Assembly (NCBI GenBank): GCA_010094045.1
Contig: ML986720.1
Location: 91,302-127,756 of the forward strand
From: Lojkania enalia
Lineage: Eukaryota > Ascomycota > Dothideomycetes > Pleosporales
Direction of reading: 5' to 3'
DNA length: 36,455 bases
In this document: one piece after another, positions 19,285 through 31,805 of the stretch
Layout: every line of letters begins with the position of its first letter
How positions within the stretch are numbered: the stretch's first letter is position 1
Made by a program: the position numbers and the translations under genes
Notes under the pieces: model-generated
Told to the model about the DNA's origin: nothing
Databases searched by the model: none
What the model saw: only the letters and a program-made list of their open reading frames with translations

Positions 19285-19464
19285 TGTAATAGCGCAGGCA
19301 AGATAATAGGTCTAAATGTGGTACGAATCCACTTAGAGGTATATAGGAGTACGTNNNNNNNNNNNNNNNCTATATACGGATGGGAAAAGGGGTAGAACCG
19401 GGGGTAGGATAAGATAAGCGAAAAGATGAAGCTTTTCGTGGAACGATTTCTTTGCATCGTTACA
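19285..19464 (-). repeat. 5' LTR of element C, with assembly gap
   Basis: tgtaatagcgcagg...catcgttaca, matching the other LTR except for transitions and for the run of 15 N at 19355-19369. The intact LTR has 95 bases at that place (12460-12554), so the true LTR is probably 260 bp. Confidence 0.88.
19355..19369. other. Assembly gap (15 N)
   Basis: Fifteen unknown bases. Comparison with the partner LTR suggests about 95 bases belong here, so downstream coordinates are probably about 80 bases short. Confidence 0.95.
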
Positions 19465-19469
19465 GTAAT

Positions 19470-19675
19470 AGTTCTATTACTATTAATATACTAGTAGCTA
19501 GTAGAAGAGTAGCTATTTAATAGCTACTAAATTCTCTTTATATTACTTTAAAGTCTAACTTATAACAGTTCTCTTAAGTTATTAAGGCCTCTACTAGTAT
19601 CTTATTCTTCTACTATAAAAAGTTTAGCTTACTCTAGATCTTTTTAAATATATTAATAAACGCGTTCTTATCTAT
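19470..19675 (-). pseudogene. Gag N-terminal part of A3
   Basis: Matches the first part of the A4 gag (24311 onward) in reverse. The frame would start at ATA (19675-19673) for a lost ATG. It is cut off from the rest of gag (12384 and below) by the insertion of C at the gtaat duplication. Confidence 0.75.
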
Positions 19676-19704
19676 AAAATATAATAGTAGATAATATAAT
19701 ATAA

Positions 19705-20007
19705 TACTATAGATATTTATATATAGTTAGTTAATTGTACTTTAGGTAGTTAACTCTATTACTATATACTATATATAAATATTAAAATATTATATAAAGA
19801 ATAGAGATATTTATATTATATAGGTTTTTATAGAAGCTAGGTCTATACTACTATATAAGCTAGCTAGGTTAGTAAAACCTTCCTCTATTATAGTTAAAAT
19901 AAGTCGGTTATATTCTAGCTAGTAGCTAATAGCTATTACTAGCAGCTGGTTTAAATATTATAGTAAGAGTAGTATAGGTATAGAGGTGTTATAGTATTAC
20001 TATAATA
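19705..20007 (-). repeat. 5' LTR of A3 (family A, 303 bp)
   Basis: The minus strand begins tattatagtaatactataacacc, close to the A4 start, and ends tctatagta. It is 303 bp like the other three family A LTRs. Confidence 0.85.
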
Positions 20008-20526
20008 TATAACCCTAGATAATTACTATAATTATAATAAACTAGAATACTTTATAAATAAATATATAGTTTTTAAAGTATAAGAAATAGAGGTTAAATA
20101 AGAGAAGATTAAAGAAGAAGAGATTTTAGACGTAAATAAGTACTACTTAAATAGTTCTTAGGTAGGAAATAAAGATACTTAAGAAAACTCTCTATTCTAG
20201 ATTTAAGTAAGTATAATTCATTAAATATTGATTTATTATATTTATTTAGAGGAATGTACTTCTAAATTCCTACTATTCTATATTTAAAAGGCGTTAGTAT
20301 ACAACTAAACGCTTTTATTAATACTAGCGCCTAAAACTTCCTATTTCTTAATTTTATAATAGTTAGATTACTCTTCTAAACTCTATATATATTAATATAG
20401 CGTTTACTCTTTAAAATTACTATTAAAGGTTTTTAGAACTAAATCTAAACTCTAGTTAATTAGTATATCTACTTATACCTATAAATTAATAGGAGAACTA
20501 TTTAAAACTATCTATTTATTATTATA

Positions 20527-20743
20527 TATTATAGAATTAACTTCTACCTAATTTTATACTACCTTATCTATTATATATAGACCCGGACCCCTAATATATA
20601 TATATACGACCTAATATCTATCTCCTTTCTCTCTTTATCTAGATATCTTAAACTATTATAGTAGTAGTATATTAGTTATCTATATAGCTTAATCTAATAC
20701 TTATTTATCTAGCGTTAATAATCTAATATACGTTGCTGTAATA
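20527..20743. mobile_element. Probable solo LTR, family F (217 bp)
   Basis: Inserted in C2 where element C is continuous. The ends tattatag...gctgtaata are mutated TG...CA, and the flanks carry the 5-bp duplication ttata (20522-20526 and 20744-20748). Not similar to the LTRs of A, B, C, E or the TRIM. Orientation unknown; no second copy in the window. Confidence 0.75.
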
Positions 20744-20971
20744 TTATAGATCTAAATACTTAGAATTATATTATTAGAATTAAATAGTTATATTATTTTT
20801 AACTCTAGCTAGATATAGATAAAAATTAGATTATATAGCTTTCTAAGTATTTTACTACTTATAATTCTTTACCTCTTCTTTTTATATAATTAACTTAGCT
20901 AGTATATAATAAAGAGGTAGAGCTAAATATCTAGTAATACAACGCTCTATAGAAAAAGGACTAGTATTAAT

Positions 20972-21173
20972 TGAGAAGGTCTAAGGACACAATAGGATCA
21001 AATATAATAAGAATCTATTATTATTAAAGCTAGAGAAAGAGAAGAAAAGGTATACGGTGGTGAGATATATATTATTCGCTTATTTTAGTCTAGGTAGGTA
21101 TAAGATCGCATAAGGGCAACTACTATTATAGTATTATAAGAACAGGACTAAGCTATAGACTAGGACTTTTATA
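20972..21173. mobile_element. LTR-like element E, copy 2 (202 bp)
   Basis: Starts tgagaagg, ends acttttata and is flanked by ttaat on both sides (20967-20971 and 21174-21178). Element C is continuous at the corresponding site (gtattagtagtcc). It has the size and ends of a solo LTR. Copy 1 lies at 9297-9498 in the same orientation. Confidence 0.82.
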
Positions 21174-23978
21174 TTAATAGTTTTATAGTTTAACTATCTA
21201 TTATATTAAAGATCTATTAAAACTACTAAAACTATATTAATCTTTTATAACTTATAGTCTAAATAAGTTTAGAGCTTTTATATACCTATATATAATAAAG
21301 TCTAAATCTAATCTAAAGAAAATTTATTCTTCTACTATTACTCTTATTATAGCTAATACTTTCTACTTTAATATAAAGAGGAAAGAGAATAAGTTTTTCT
21401 CTACATCTCTATATAAAATTAAGTAGCTAATTAAAGATAAATAAGTCCTAGAGCTAGAAAATAAGGCTGAAAATAAAGTACTAGTAAATCTCTAATTACT
21501 ATTTAAATACTATAAATATTAGAATATATTTAGTAAAATTATAGCTTATTAATTACTAGAATACTACTCTTATAATTATAAGATTATTCTTATAGAACCC
21601 CTCCCTAATAGTTATAGTCTATTATATAAGTAGAATATTAAGGAGCTAGAAGTAATTAAGAAGTATATTATAGATAATCTATAGAATAGGTATATTAAGT
21701 AGAGTTAGAACTCTTTTATATCTCTAATCTTTTACGTTTATAAACCTAATAGTAACCTATATATATCTAATATTATATATAGATAAACTTCTATATAGGT
21801 CTACTAAGATAGTAATTTTTACTAAGTTTAATATTTATACAGCTTTTAATAAAATTAGAATAGATTCTAGTTTTAAAAAATATACTACCTTTTAAACTTA
21901 ATATAGAACCTATAAATATAAAGTTCTATTTTTTAGATTATATAATAGTCTAGTAACTTCCTAGTACTATATAAATAATATACTAATTTACTACCTAAAT
22001 AACTTCTATATTACTTATTTAAATAATATTCTTATCTACTCTAAAGATAAAATAATATATACTATCTATATTAAGAAAGTTCTTAAAAGATTATATTAAG
22101 TAGAGTTATAAGTTAATATTAAGAAGAGTAAATTCTATATTACCTAAACTAAATATTTTAGCTATATCCTCTTAAATAAAGGTTTTAAAGTTAATCTAGA
22201 GAAGGTAGAAGTACTATATAACTAGTAGCTATCTACTACTATAATAGGTGTAAAATCCTTCTTAGGTTTTACTAGATTTTATTAATAGTTTATACTAGAA
22301 TTCTTATATATTATAAAACTAATTATTATATTATAGAGTTCTATAACCTCTTTTATATAGACTTTAGAATATAATATTACCTTTAAGAAATTAAAGTTAG
22401 CCCTATTAAATATACTTATATTCTACTATTTTAACCCTACGTTAGAAATAAAAATAGAAATTAATATCTCTAATAGAGTAGTTATAAGAGTACTATTATA
22501 GAAATATTCTAATAGAAAATAGTATCCTATAATATTCTATAATAAGATTCTATTTAGTTTAGAACTAAACTAGAAGATCTATAATAAGAAACTATTCGCA
22601 ATTATTACTACGTTTAAATAATAGAGGGTAGAACTTACTTTAGTAGTTATTAGAACTTTAATATATACTAATTATTACTTACTTAAATATTTTATAACTA
22701 TAAAAGTACTTAATACTTATTAAGTTTATTAGACTAAAGAATTAGTTTAGTATTAGTTCTAAATCGAGTATACCTTAGATAAGAATAATACTAGAGTAGA
22801 TATCTTTAATTATTATAAATAAGATATAGAAAACTTAAAAGTAGCTTAAACTAATAACTAGTTAAAAGTTTTATTTAGACTGTATTAACTTTACTTCTAA
22901 ATTAATACTAAATTAGTTTAGTCTTATATTATTTAAATAATAATTTAAACGGTTATACTAAATATTATTAAAGGCTAGAAGTAGGTTATATTACTAGACT
23001 TTCTAGAGTTAATTAACGTATTATTATAGGAAAACTAAGTCTCCTTCGTATAAAAACGTATACTTTTATCTTATAAATATTAGATAGAAAATAGACTACT
23101 CCTCTATAATAATTGTTTATATATCCTATTAGATTTAAACCTTTATATATAACTTATATAAAAAGCTTATAACGAAGTATTCTCTATATATCTAAGTACT
23201 ATTAAAATCTATTAGTTACTATCCTAGAAATACTACTAAAAGGGTATAAAAGCTACTTATAAATAATATATATAGAATTATATTCTATACTATAAAGCTT
23301 ATCTAATATAAACTCGAACTCTAGGTTTTATCTACCTACTTTCTATACTAAATTAACTAATATAGTACCTATATATTAACTTTAAAAATTTTTCTATAGA
23401 TAAGTCTAAATATAATTAGATTATAGTAGTAATTAATCGCCTATCTAAACAAGCTATATCTATTCTCTACTATTATATAATTAACATATAGGGAATAGCC
23501 AAATTATTTATTTAATAGGTATACTACTTTAGCTATATACCTAAAACTATTATTTTAGACTAAAGACCTTAGTTTATATTTAGTTTCTAGTCTAAATTCT
23601 ACTATATTTTAGGTATAAAGATTAAACTATCTACTACTTATTATAAAGAAACTAATAGATAGATAGAAATTATAAATAAGTATATCGATTAGAGACTATA
23701 TTCTTTTATATCCTTCTATTAGGATAACTAGAATTCTCTATTACCTATAATTAACTAAATATAAGTAACTCTATTCTATATAACTATTAGAATATCCCTA
23801 TATTAAATCTTATATAAATCTAAATTCTATTAGAATTAGAATTAAAAATATTCTATTAATTTTATTACTATAATAGATAAATTAAATTATAAAAATACTT
23901 TAGTTCTAGTAATTTATATATATATAGTTTAGGAAACTATAAAGGCTAATATTAAAAAGGTTTAGGATTGTATATAAT

Positions 23979-24281
23979 TGTTACAGTAATACCATAACAC
24001 CTCTACACCTATACTACCCTTACTATAATACCCGAACCGGCTGCTAGCGACAACTATTAGCTGCTAGCTGGAATATAACCGACTTATCTTAACTATAATA
24101 GAGGAAGGTTTCGCCGACCTAGCTAGCCCGTGTAGTAGTATAGACCTAGCTCCTATAAAAACCTGTATAATATAGATATCTCTATTTTTTACGCAACGTT
24201 TTAATATTTATATATAGTATATAGTAATAGAGTTAACTACCTAAAGTGTAATTAACTAACTATATATAAGCGTCTATAATA
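23979..24281 (+). repeat. 5' LTR of A4 (family A, 303 bp)
   Basis: The best-preserved LTR start of the family: tgttacagtaatacc. Ends tctataata. A TATA-like cctataaaaacctg lies near 24156. Confidence 0.88.
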
Positions 24282-24310
24282 TTATATTACGTTATCTACT
24301 ATTATATACT

Positions 24311-25330
24311 ATAGACGAGAACGCGCTTATTAGTATACTTAAAGAGATCTAGGGTAAGCTAGACTTTTTATAGCAAAAGAACAAGATGCTAGTAGAGGCT
24401 TTAATAATCTAAGAGAACTACTATAAGTTAGACCTTAAAGCGATATAAAGGGAATTTAGTAGCCGCTAAACAGCTACCCCTCTACCAGCTACTAGTATAT
24501 TAATAGTAATAGAACTATTACCCGCCCTTAGCCCGACTTAGCCTGCAATTCTAGCTTTTAAATAGATACCTACGTTAACCTCTAATCCGCCTAAGACTAC
24601 GTATAACCCGTATTTCTATTCTAACTATTTACCCGACTCTCTAATATTTTCTAGTAAATATTTAGAGCTTTTATACTTTATTAGAAAGTTCTATTATAAA
24701 CTAGAAGGAAATACTAACTAATACCCAACTAAACGTATCCGCCTTTTATATACCTATTCCCGTCTAGAATAAGACCTAGTAATATTAGTTAACCTATTAA
24801 TAGACAAGGGTATTAACTCTATAGACAGCTTAGTCGCCTTCTTAGAATCTACCTATAGTAACTAGAATAAGAAGACTATAGTATAAAGTAAGCTAGAAAC
24901 CTTAAAATAAGGCTAAAGTAGGTTCTCTACTTACTTTACTAAATTCCGACGCCTAATTATAGATACTAAACTGAATAAGACTAGATAAATTATATATCTC
25001 CAATATTCTCTCTCTAATAAGCTCCGCTGTGCTATAATTAGTATTATAATACCTGGCACCTTAAACGACTACGCTAACCTAATTTTCCTGTATAATACTA
25101 ACCTATATTACCTATCTAATAACTACCGCAAATAACCGAAGTATTATACTACTTACTAGAAAGATCTAAACGCTATAGAACTTGATACTTCTAGCTATAT
25201 ACCTATAAGCTCTAATAAATAAGAAAGGTGCTACCGCGAAGAACGCTGTTATAAGTATAGTAGTAAGAGATATATTTCGCTAGAATACAGCGCCCCTCTA
25301 CTATTAATCTGTTAAGGGTCTTAGAGCCCT
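24311..25330 (+). pseudogene. Gag of A4
   Basis: Capsid protein of family A. It starts at ATA (24311-24313) replacing ATG, 30 bp after the LTR. A helical N-terminus (ENALISILKEI) is followed by a Pro-rich stretch, then the capsid core (LELLYFIRKFYYKLEGN, RLLYTYSRLE, INSIDSLVAFLES). A zinc knuckle at about 25230-25290 reads RCYREERCYKY, with later Cys and His positions changed to Tyr. Many stops. The end of gag against protease is approximate. Confidence 0.8.
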
Positions 25331-25909
25331 ACTATACCCCGTAGATCCTACTCTCGATTCTCTAACTAATCCTCTAATCGATCCTTAACACGCTTGTTAT
25401 TTTATAGATAAAGCTATTATTCTTATTCTTAAACATAACTAGTTTTACTAACTAGAATGTTGCTAAAAAGTCTATTCTAGAAGTAAGTTACCTCTTAGAA
25501 CTACGCTTATACTAAATCTCTATATATCTATAGAACTAGCCTTTATAGAAATAGTTATAAAACTATTAGATTCTAGCTCTTTTCTCGATCTATTAAGACC
25601 TAGTCTAGTAAGATATTAATATTCTTATTAATACTAAGGCTACTAGTTATAACTATATCTATAGAGATTTTATATATACCCTAAAACTCTAAAAGATATA
25701 ACTCTTATATAATCTATACCTAACTAGCTTTAATAGAAAAGTCTTTTATAGAGGGACTATCTTCTACTTAGTTACTCTAATCCTCTAATACCTAAACTAT
25801 TTAGAGATAGTATATTTCTATATAATTATACTAGGAAAATACTAGTTAATTCTAGAATAGCTATAGATATATAAGTATTATATAAATCTAAACTATAAAA
25901 ATAAACAGC
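25331..25909 (+). pseudogene. Protease region and start of RT region of A4
   Basis: The aspartic protease motif reads NTKATSYNYI at about 25630-25660, where the family form is DTGATS; the Asp codon became Asn and Gly became Lys. Followed by the protease end and linker towards RT. Cut by element B after 25914; the continuation starts at 32772, with A3 (about 10985) showing the join. Confidence 0.7.
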
Positions 25910-25914
25910 TAATC

Positions 25915-26272
25915 TATTATAGATACCTTGTAGAAGACCCCGTACTAGACCCGATTAAGATCTAGGACTCTATATAGCGGGAAGAATAGAGTTAATATGA
26001 GGTATATAATATGCTTAGCAGCTTAGTTAACTAAGTAACTAAGTATACTTAGTTGCTTAGCTAACTGAGTAAGAAGGAATAATAAGGGAACTAAATTGTA
26101 TTTAATAACCTTACGACTCTAACCTTTATAGCTCTTTATAGTTAACTTAAATATCCTTCGTATACTCTACTTATACACTTCTATTATAAGCCTATAAGAA
26201 TAATCTCCTATAGTATATAATTACTTTTAGTTATTATCTTATCCTGTATTTAGCTAATTAGAAGCTATTATA
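25915..26272 (+). repeat. 5' LTR of element B (358 bp)
   Basis: Starts tattatagatacc and ends gctattata. Holds an inverted repeat with nested ttagctaac/gttaactaag words near 26020-26065. Same length as the 3' LTR. Confidence 0.9.
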
Positions 26273-26579
26273 CTTTAACTACCCTCGTAAAGTTAGAAGA
26301 AGCGAGACTAGTCAGACTACCCTAGTTATAAGGAAAGAGATACCTTTGGTAAGTAACGTAGGAAACTCATACAAGTAGAATGTTAGGATTAGCTAGTAAA
26401 GCCACCTCTTTAGAGACAGGCATAATAACTATATTTACAAGAATGTAGAACAAGTTAATATAATAATAGGAATAACTAGTCCTAATAAATAAATAGATAA
26501 GAAGCCTAAAGAAGACTTAGGACAGCCTTCTTAAAAGTCTTAAAGGAATATAGAGAATAGTTAATAGTAAGTAAGGAAT
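26273..26579 (+). other. 5' leader of element B
   Basis: Non-coding stretch between LTR and gag, beginning ctttaactaccctcg. It is less mutated than its surroundings (cctttggtaagtaacg retains TG and GG). No clear tRNA primer site is visible. Confidence 0.5.
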
Positions 26580-27480
26580 AGGACTTGCGGGAATTATCTA
26601 GAAACTTAAATAAGTCGAAAGAGTACTACTAATAATATATTATCAGCGACGAATTAAGTTAGTACTACTTAACAAGTTTAATAGAACTAGGTCTAAACTT
26701 AAGAGATTTCTAGTAGCAGCGAGAATTTATATTAATATTAACCTAGATATTATCTAATATAAGAATAAGAAAGTACTATTTATAGGAGCCTATCTAATAG
26801 ATAAACCGTTTAACTGGTTTTAGTTCTTCCTAATAGATTTTAAGAACTATATAGAAGAATACTAGAAAAGTAAAACTAAAGTAATGTTTATAAGCCTAGT
26901 ATATTTCTAATAGAAACTTAAACTAGCGTTTAAAGATATCGACGAAGTACGAGTAGTAGAAGATAGACTCTACAATCTAGTTTAACTGGAATCTATTATC
27001 TTATATATATCGAGTTTTTAACAGCTCTTAAATAAAGTTATATAGGACGACTATAATATAATAGTAAAGTTCCGCAGAGGATTGAAAATAGAAATAAGAA
27101 GGGCAATAATATATATAGAATAACCCCGGGACCTAGTATTATACTTCTAACTAGTAAAAAGAATCGACGACAAACTATACTAGTTTAAAAATAAGGAAAA
27201 GTAAATATACTACTAAAGGGTATGCTTTTTAGTAAAAGCTGCTGATGCGGGCGGACCTATAGACCTAAGCGCTACTAGGGAAAAGAAGCTTAAACTACAG
27301 GCGACCTAAGAAAAGAAGATTTAGAAGAAAGATATTAAGTATTACAATTGTTAAAAACTAGGATATATAGTAAAGGAATGTTAAAGCAAAAAGAAAGAAA
27401 AGAAAAACCGGCCGATAGAAGACAAACCGCAGGAAGTAGGTAAAGAGAAACTAGCCGCAACTATAGAATACGGAACCTTA
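26580..27480 (+). pseudogene. Gag of element B
   Basis: Reads as a Gypsy capsid: KRFLVAARIYIN near 26700, INRLTGF-like, YIEEYQKSKTK, then FKDIDEVRVVEDRLYNL. A CCHC zinc knuckle at about 27338-27385 is comparatively well kept (YYNC, LGYIVKEC), with first Cys and His as Tyr. No ATG start is visible, presumably mutated. Downstream, up to about 28470, is a Lys/Glu-rich linker with many stops that belongs to the same polyprotein. Confidence 0.78.
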
Positions 27481-30400
27481 CATTAGTCCTTCTATAATAA
27501 AGACGAGTGTTAAATATATTAACAACTTAAAGAAGCTATAAGATATTAGCCTTAGAAGAAAATATAACTTATAGCAACGTAGGAACGTATAAAAAGATAG
27601 TTAGAAGAAGTTTAGGAAGAATTAGACGAGGATAAAGAAATAAACACCCTATTATAAATAGAAGAAGCTACTACTAAAGTACTAACATCTAAACTAGTAC
27701 CTAGAGTATATTCTATATACTAATAAGGAATAATCGAGTATAAATGGGGAATACCGGCTCCTATAGCTATCCTACAAGAAGAACTACCTATAAAATTCCA
27801 CGATAAGAATAGACTAGGATAAGATATTGTCGACGTTTATAAGGAATAGTAAAACACCTACCCTAGAGAAATCTACTTCTTATACTTCTAAAAATAGATA
27901 GAAACAACGAAAGTAGTAGAAAGATATCTTAATATAATAGATTAGGACAAGGCTGTATATACAGTATAGAAAGCAGTAGCCTTCTTATAAAACGAAGTAC
28001 CAGTAAAATACTAGATACTAAAAGTATTACGATATAAATAAGAATAGGACTACTAGATTAGAGAAGACGATAACCCCTATATAAACCAATACCACCTAGT
28101 ATATTTTAAGATAGCATGGATATCGTATATTAAACGGCAATGTAAGGCCTACTAGAAAAGAAAAGAAAATACAGGTGTATAGCTAAGACAACTAAATAAA
28201 GATAAGGTACTAGGAAACCCTATAAAGTAAGAAGCTATAATAGGATAGGAAGTTACTAAATAAACCTAAAACTATATAGTATTTAAACTAGAACTTCTAC
28301 TACCTAAAGTATGCGCTAGAGGAAGACTATAGTATAAATATCTAGAATAAAAATGCCTAAAGCATATATCTATAAAAGAAGTAATAGCCTACTAGTTTAA
28401 GATAATTTAACTATATAGGAACGTAGGAGAATACTATCTTGCGATACTAGGATAATATTATAGCTATAAGGTATATATACTTATTAATAGTAGAGTAATA
28501 AAAAATTTTATAGCTAGCAACTATATCGCTAGAAAAGGAATACCTATAATACGACTAGAACGACCCTATACAATCTAAATTATAGAAGGAAAAGATTTCT
28601 AAAAGAAAATTATATATACTATAGAACTAGAAGAATTTGAAATTCTAGGAACAACCTAATAAGAATAAATCTTCTAAATTGTAGAAATTACTAACTATAA
28701 TATTATCCTAGAGATTTTATAGTTAAGAAAGGAAAACTCTTAAACAAACTAGTAAACGGGACGAATTATCCTTAAAAATGCTGGCTAGCTAGTTAAGGAA
28801 CAACTCGCTATAATAGTAAAAGAAGTAGTAAAAGAATTATTCCTAATAGGAAATGTATTGTATAGTATATCTAAAGAATACTAATACTTAATAGAATAAC
28901 TTTAAGAACTACTACGATACCTACTTAAATATAGAGAATACGATTACGAAATTAAACTATAACTAGAAAAAGAATCCGGATATAGACTAATATATAGTCT
29001 AATACTTAGGGAAGTAGAAGCCCTAGAATAATACGTAGACGAGTATCTAAAGAAAAGAACAATTTAAAAATTAAGTTTACTAGTAGTACACCCTATACTC
29101 TTTATAGATAAGAAAAGAATAACAGACTTATAAATGTGTATAGATTATCGTACTCTTAATAATATTACAATTAAGGACTGGTACCCTTTACCACTTATCC
29201 GCGACTTAAGGGACCAATTAAGAGAAGCTACTATCTTTATAAAATTAGACATCTAGAATACGTACTATTAGATCCGTATTAAAGAAGGAGACGAATAGAA
29301 AATAGTATTTAGGATAAAAAAGGGACTCTTTAAATACCTAGTTATACTATTTAGACTTACTAATATACTAGCTACTTTCTAAAAACGAATTAATAAGATA
29401 CTAAGACTATACCTTAGACGATTCTATATAGCCTACTTAGACAACGTTCTTATATACTTAAAAATAAAGTAAGAATATAAGGAATATATTGAACAAGTAT
29501 TACGCGCATTATAAGTAGTAAAATTATACCTTAAAGTAAGAAAATGTAAATTCTATACTACACGAATAGACTACTTAGGATTTATTATTGAACTAGGATA
29601 ATTACGAATAGACTTAAATAAATTAGTAGCAATTAGAAACTAGCTAACCCTAAAGTTAGTTAAAGATATCTAATCCTTTATAGGATTTTATAACTTCTAT
29701 TAAACCTTTATCAATGATTGAAGTAATATAACTACACCCTTAACTCAATTATTAAGAAAAGATGTTACTTTTATATAGGGAAACGAATAAGAAAAAGCCT
29801 TCTAAGAAGTTAAGAAGTAATTTTAGCAAGAACTAGTACTAAAACTCTACGACCTAGAAAAGAAAGCTCTTATAGAAACCGACGTATTAGAAATAAGAAT
29901 AGCCGGAATTCTTATATAAATCTATAATGGAAAATAACACCTAGTAGTATACTATTTACAAAAACTTATACTAGTAGAGATGAATTATAATATATATAAC
30001 TAAGAACTTCTAGCTATCGTAGCATGCTTTAAAGAATAGCGTGTATACCTGCAAGGAGCGAAATAGTAAACTAAAGTCTATTACGATTATAAGAACCTTA
30101 CTACTTTCCTTACTATTAAAACTCTTACCCCTAGATAGGTTAGATGGTTATAAGAACTAGCTACATTCGACTTTAAGATCATCTATATTAGCGGAAAATA
30201 GAACTAAAGAATAGACGTACTAAGTAGACTACTAGAATACGAGCAAGAGAAAGAAACTACAGCTATACTACTAAGAAGATAATAAGACGGAAGTATAGTT
30301 TATAATTACCTATAACTAGTAGCAACAACTATTACTAAAGAAGTAAGCTGGATAATACTAATTAGATTAGTAATAGACGGGATACCCGAAGAACTTTAAA

Positions 30401-31700
30401 AATAAGAACTAGAATAGATAGATAGACTACTATACGTCTATAATTAAATTTACGTATTAGCTAAAGTTAGAAAAGAATTTATTAGGTAATTCTATAAAGC
30501 CCCTACCTATAGATACTAAGGAATAGAGAAAATACTAGAACGAATCCTTAGAGGATTCTACTTTCCTAAAGTAAGAGAATAGGTAAAGAATATATTACGG
30601 GAATACGTAAACTACTAATAAAATAAACCTAACAGATATATACCCTACGAACTATTATAAAACCTAAAAATGCTAACCGGGTTATAGATAGAAGTTACTA
30701 TAAACTTTATTATTAAGCTATTAAAGTTAAAAGACTACCCAAAGAGAGAAGTATATAACTCTATTATAATAATTATAGATAGATTTATAAAATATATCTA
30801 CTTTATCCTTTATAATAAAGTATTATTAGTAGAATAGGTTGCGAATATCTTCCTAAAGTGGATTGTTGTATAATATAGGGTATTATAGAAGATAATTATA
30901 GACTAAGATATTAAGTTTACTTTAAAGTTTTAGTAAACAATTATAAACTTACTAGGAATTAAATATAAAATATCTACAGTATTCTACCTATAAATAGATA
31001 GATAGATAGAACGAATAAACTAAATAGTAGAATAATATCTATAGTACTATTTTAACTATAGATAAAATAATTAGGTAATACTACTATTAATAGTATAACT
31101 TACGTATAATAGTACTATATATAATATAACTAGAGGATTACTATTTATAGTAAACTATAGGTATAAATTAAAAATATATAACACCCCGATTAAAGCAGTA
31201 TTATAGGTATCCTAAGTATAAGAATAAGTCGAGATTATTTAACAAACGTAAAACTTACTAAAGAAAGACTTCTAGTTCCTATAATATACTATAAAGAAAT
31301 ACTATAATAAGAAATATAAATAACCACCTTATTTTAAGAAGAGAGAAAAAGTTTAACTGCTACGACAAAATATTTAAAGTAAATAACCTAGCAGTAAACT
31401 AGATTATATTAAAATTAGACTATACAAAATCGAGGAATAAATATTACCTATAAACTATTAACTTAAATTACCTACGACTATAAAAATCTACTTAACCTTC
31501 TATATCGTACTTATAGAAAAGGTACCTTAAGATATTAAACTAGTAGTATATAATATAAACGCGTACGGAGAAGACTAGGAATAGAAAGTTAAAAAAATAA
31601 TAAAATATAAGATATAGAATAGTAAATAGTACTATCTAATTAAATAGTTAGAAATAGATAAATATAGGAACCTATAAAACAATACCTAGAAACTAGAAGA
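27481..31700 (+). pseudogene. Pol of element B: protease, RT, RNase H, integrase, chromodomain
   Basis: The protease motif near 28480-28530 reads INSRVIKNFIAS (family form DSGAT.NFI). RT covers about 28960-29480 with [20 protein letters not shown] and IKEGDE; the catalytic motif is YLDN (29434-29445), its second Asp changed to Asn by G to A. RNase H is at about 29840-30240 (DLEKKALIETD, MNYNIYNQELLAIV). Integrase spans about 30470-31200 (IIIIDRFIKYIYF). A chromodomain at about 31560-31690 reads YYLIK-stop-LEIDKY, then N-N-T and LEENF. It is inactive through stops and the lost Asp. Sequence between 27481 and 28470 is the gag-protease linker. Confidence 0.85.
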
Positions 31701-31805
31701 AAACTTTAGCTCTACGGCGTTATAGGTATATTATAAAACCCAAATTTGTAAAGAAAACCTAGAGATAGAGTAGTAGGATTAAATAGTATTAGCTATATCG
31801 CGGGA

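Larger units (their letters stand above)
12390..19464 (-). mobile_element. Full-length Ty3/Gypsy chromovirus, family C
   Basis: LTRs at 12390-12649 and 19285-19464 (the second contains an assembly gap), TG...CA ends and the 5-bp duplication gtaat (12385-12389 and 19465-19469). The insertion site is the A3 gag, where A2 shows the uninterrupted ggcgggtaatagttc. A purine tract on the minus strand beside 12650 sets the orientation. It holds gag, pol with protease, RT, RNase H, integrase and chromodomain, and an antisense frame. It has fewer stops than any other element here and a retained ATG and YLDD, so it is the least mutated and probably among the youngest insertions. Confidence 0.92.
9501..20007 (-). 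mobile_element. Family A copy A3, interrupted by element C
   Basis: Minus-strand order: 5' LTR (20007-19705), gag (from 19675), interruption by C (19464-12390), the rest of gag and pol (12384-9501). It aligns with A4 in the opposite orientation. The 3' end from the end of the RT region onward is lost at the junction with E. The LTR is flanked by tataa, matching tacga in intact C, so A3 lies within the older fragment C2. Confidence 0.82.
20008..23978 (+). mobile_element. Older family C fragment C2
   Basis: Aligns in reverse with 17893-14312 of element C: zinc knuckle, protease, RT, RNase H and integrase. Both ends are cut by family A LTRs: A3 on the left (at tataa, C has tacga) and A4 on the right (at ataat, C has acgat). 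Two solo-LTR-like insertions lie within it (20527-20743 and 20972-21173). It is much more mutated than C and is the oldest layer in this part. Confidence 0.85.
20013..23978 (+). pseudogene. Pol remnant of C2
   Basis: Reads like the pol of C but with several times more stops. The zinc knuckle is at about 20022-20080 and RT at about 21600-22200, with the YLDD motif decayed to a form reading YLNN (about 22015-22035). RNase H is near 22400-22800 and integrase near 23050-23950. Chromodomain and 3' end are absent because A4 begins at 23979. Its length matches C once the two insertions are removed. Confidence 0.8.

Noticed and set aside
19173..19457. Open frame of 94 codons on the minus strand
   Set aside because: Crosses the LTR, the 15-N gap and the leader of element C; the gag start at 18978 lies downstream. 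Not a gene.
23979..24281. tRNA or rRNA genes in the region
   Set aside because: No cloverleaf box A/box B pair or rRNA core sequence was found on either strand anywhere in the window.
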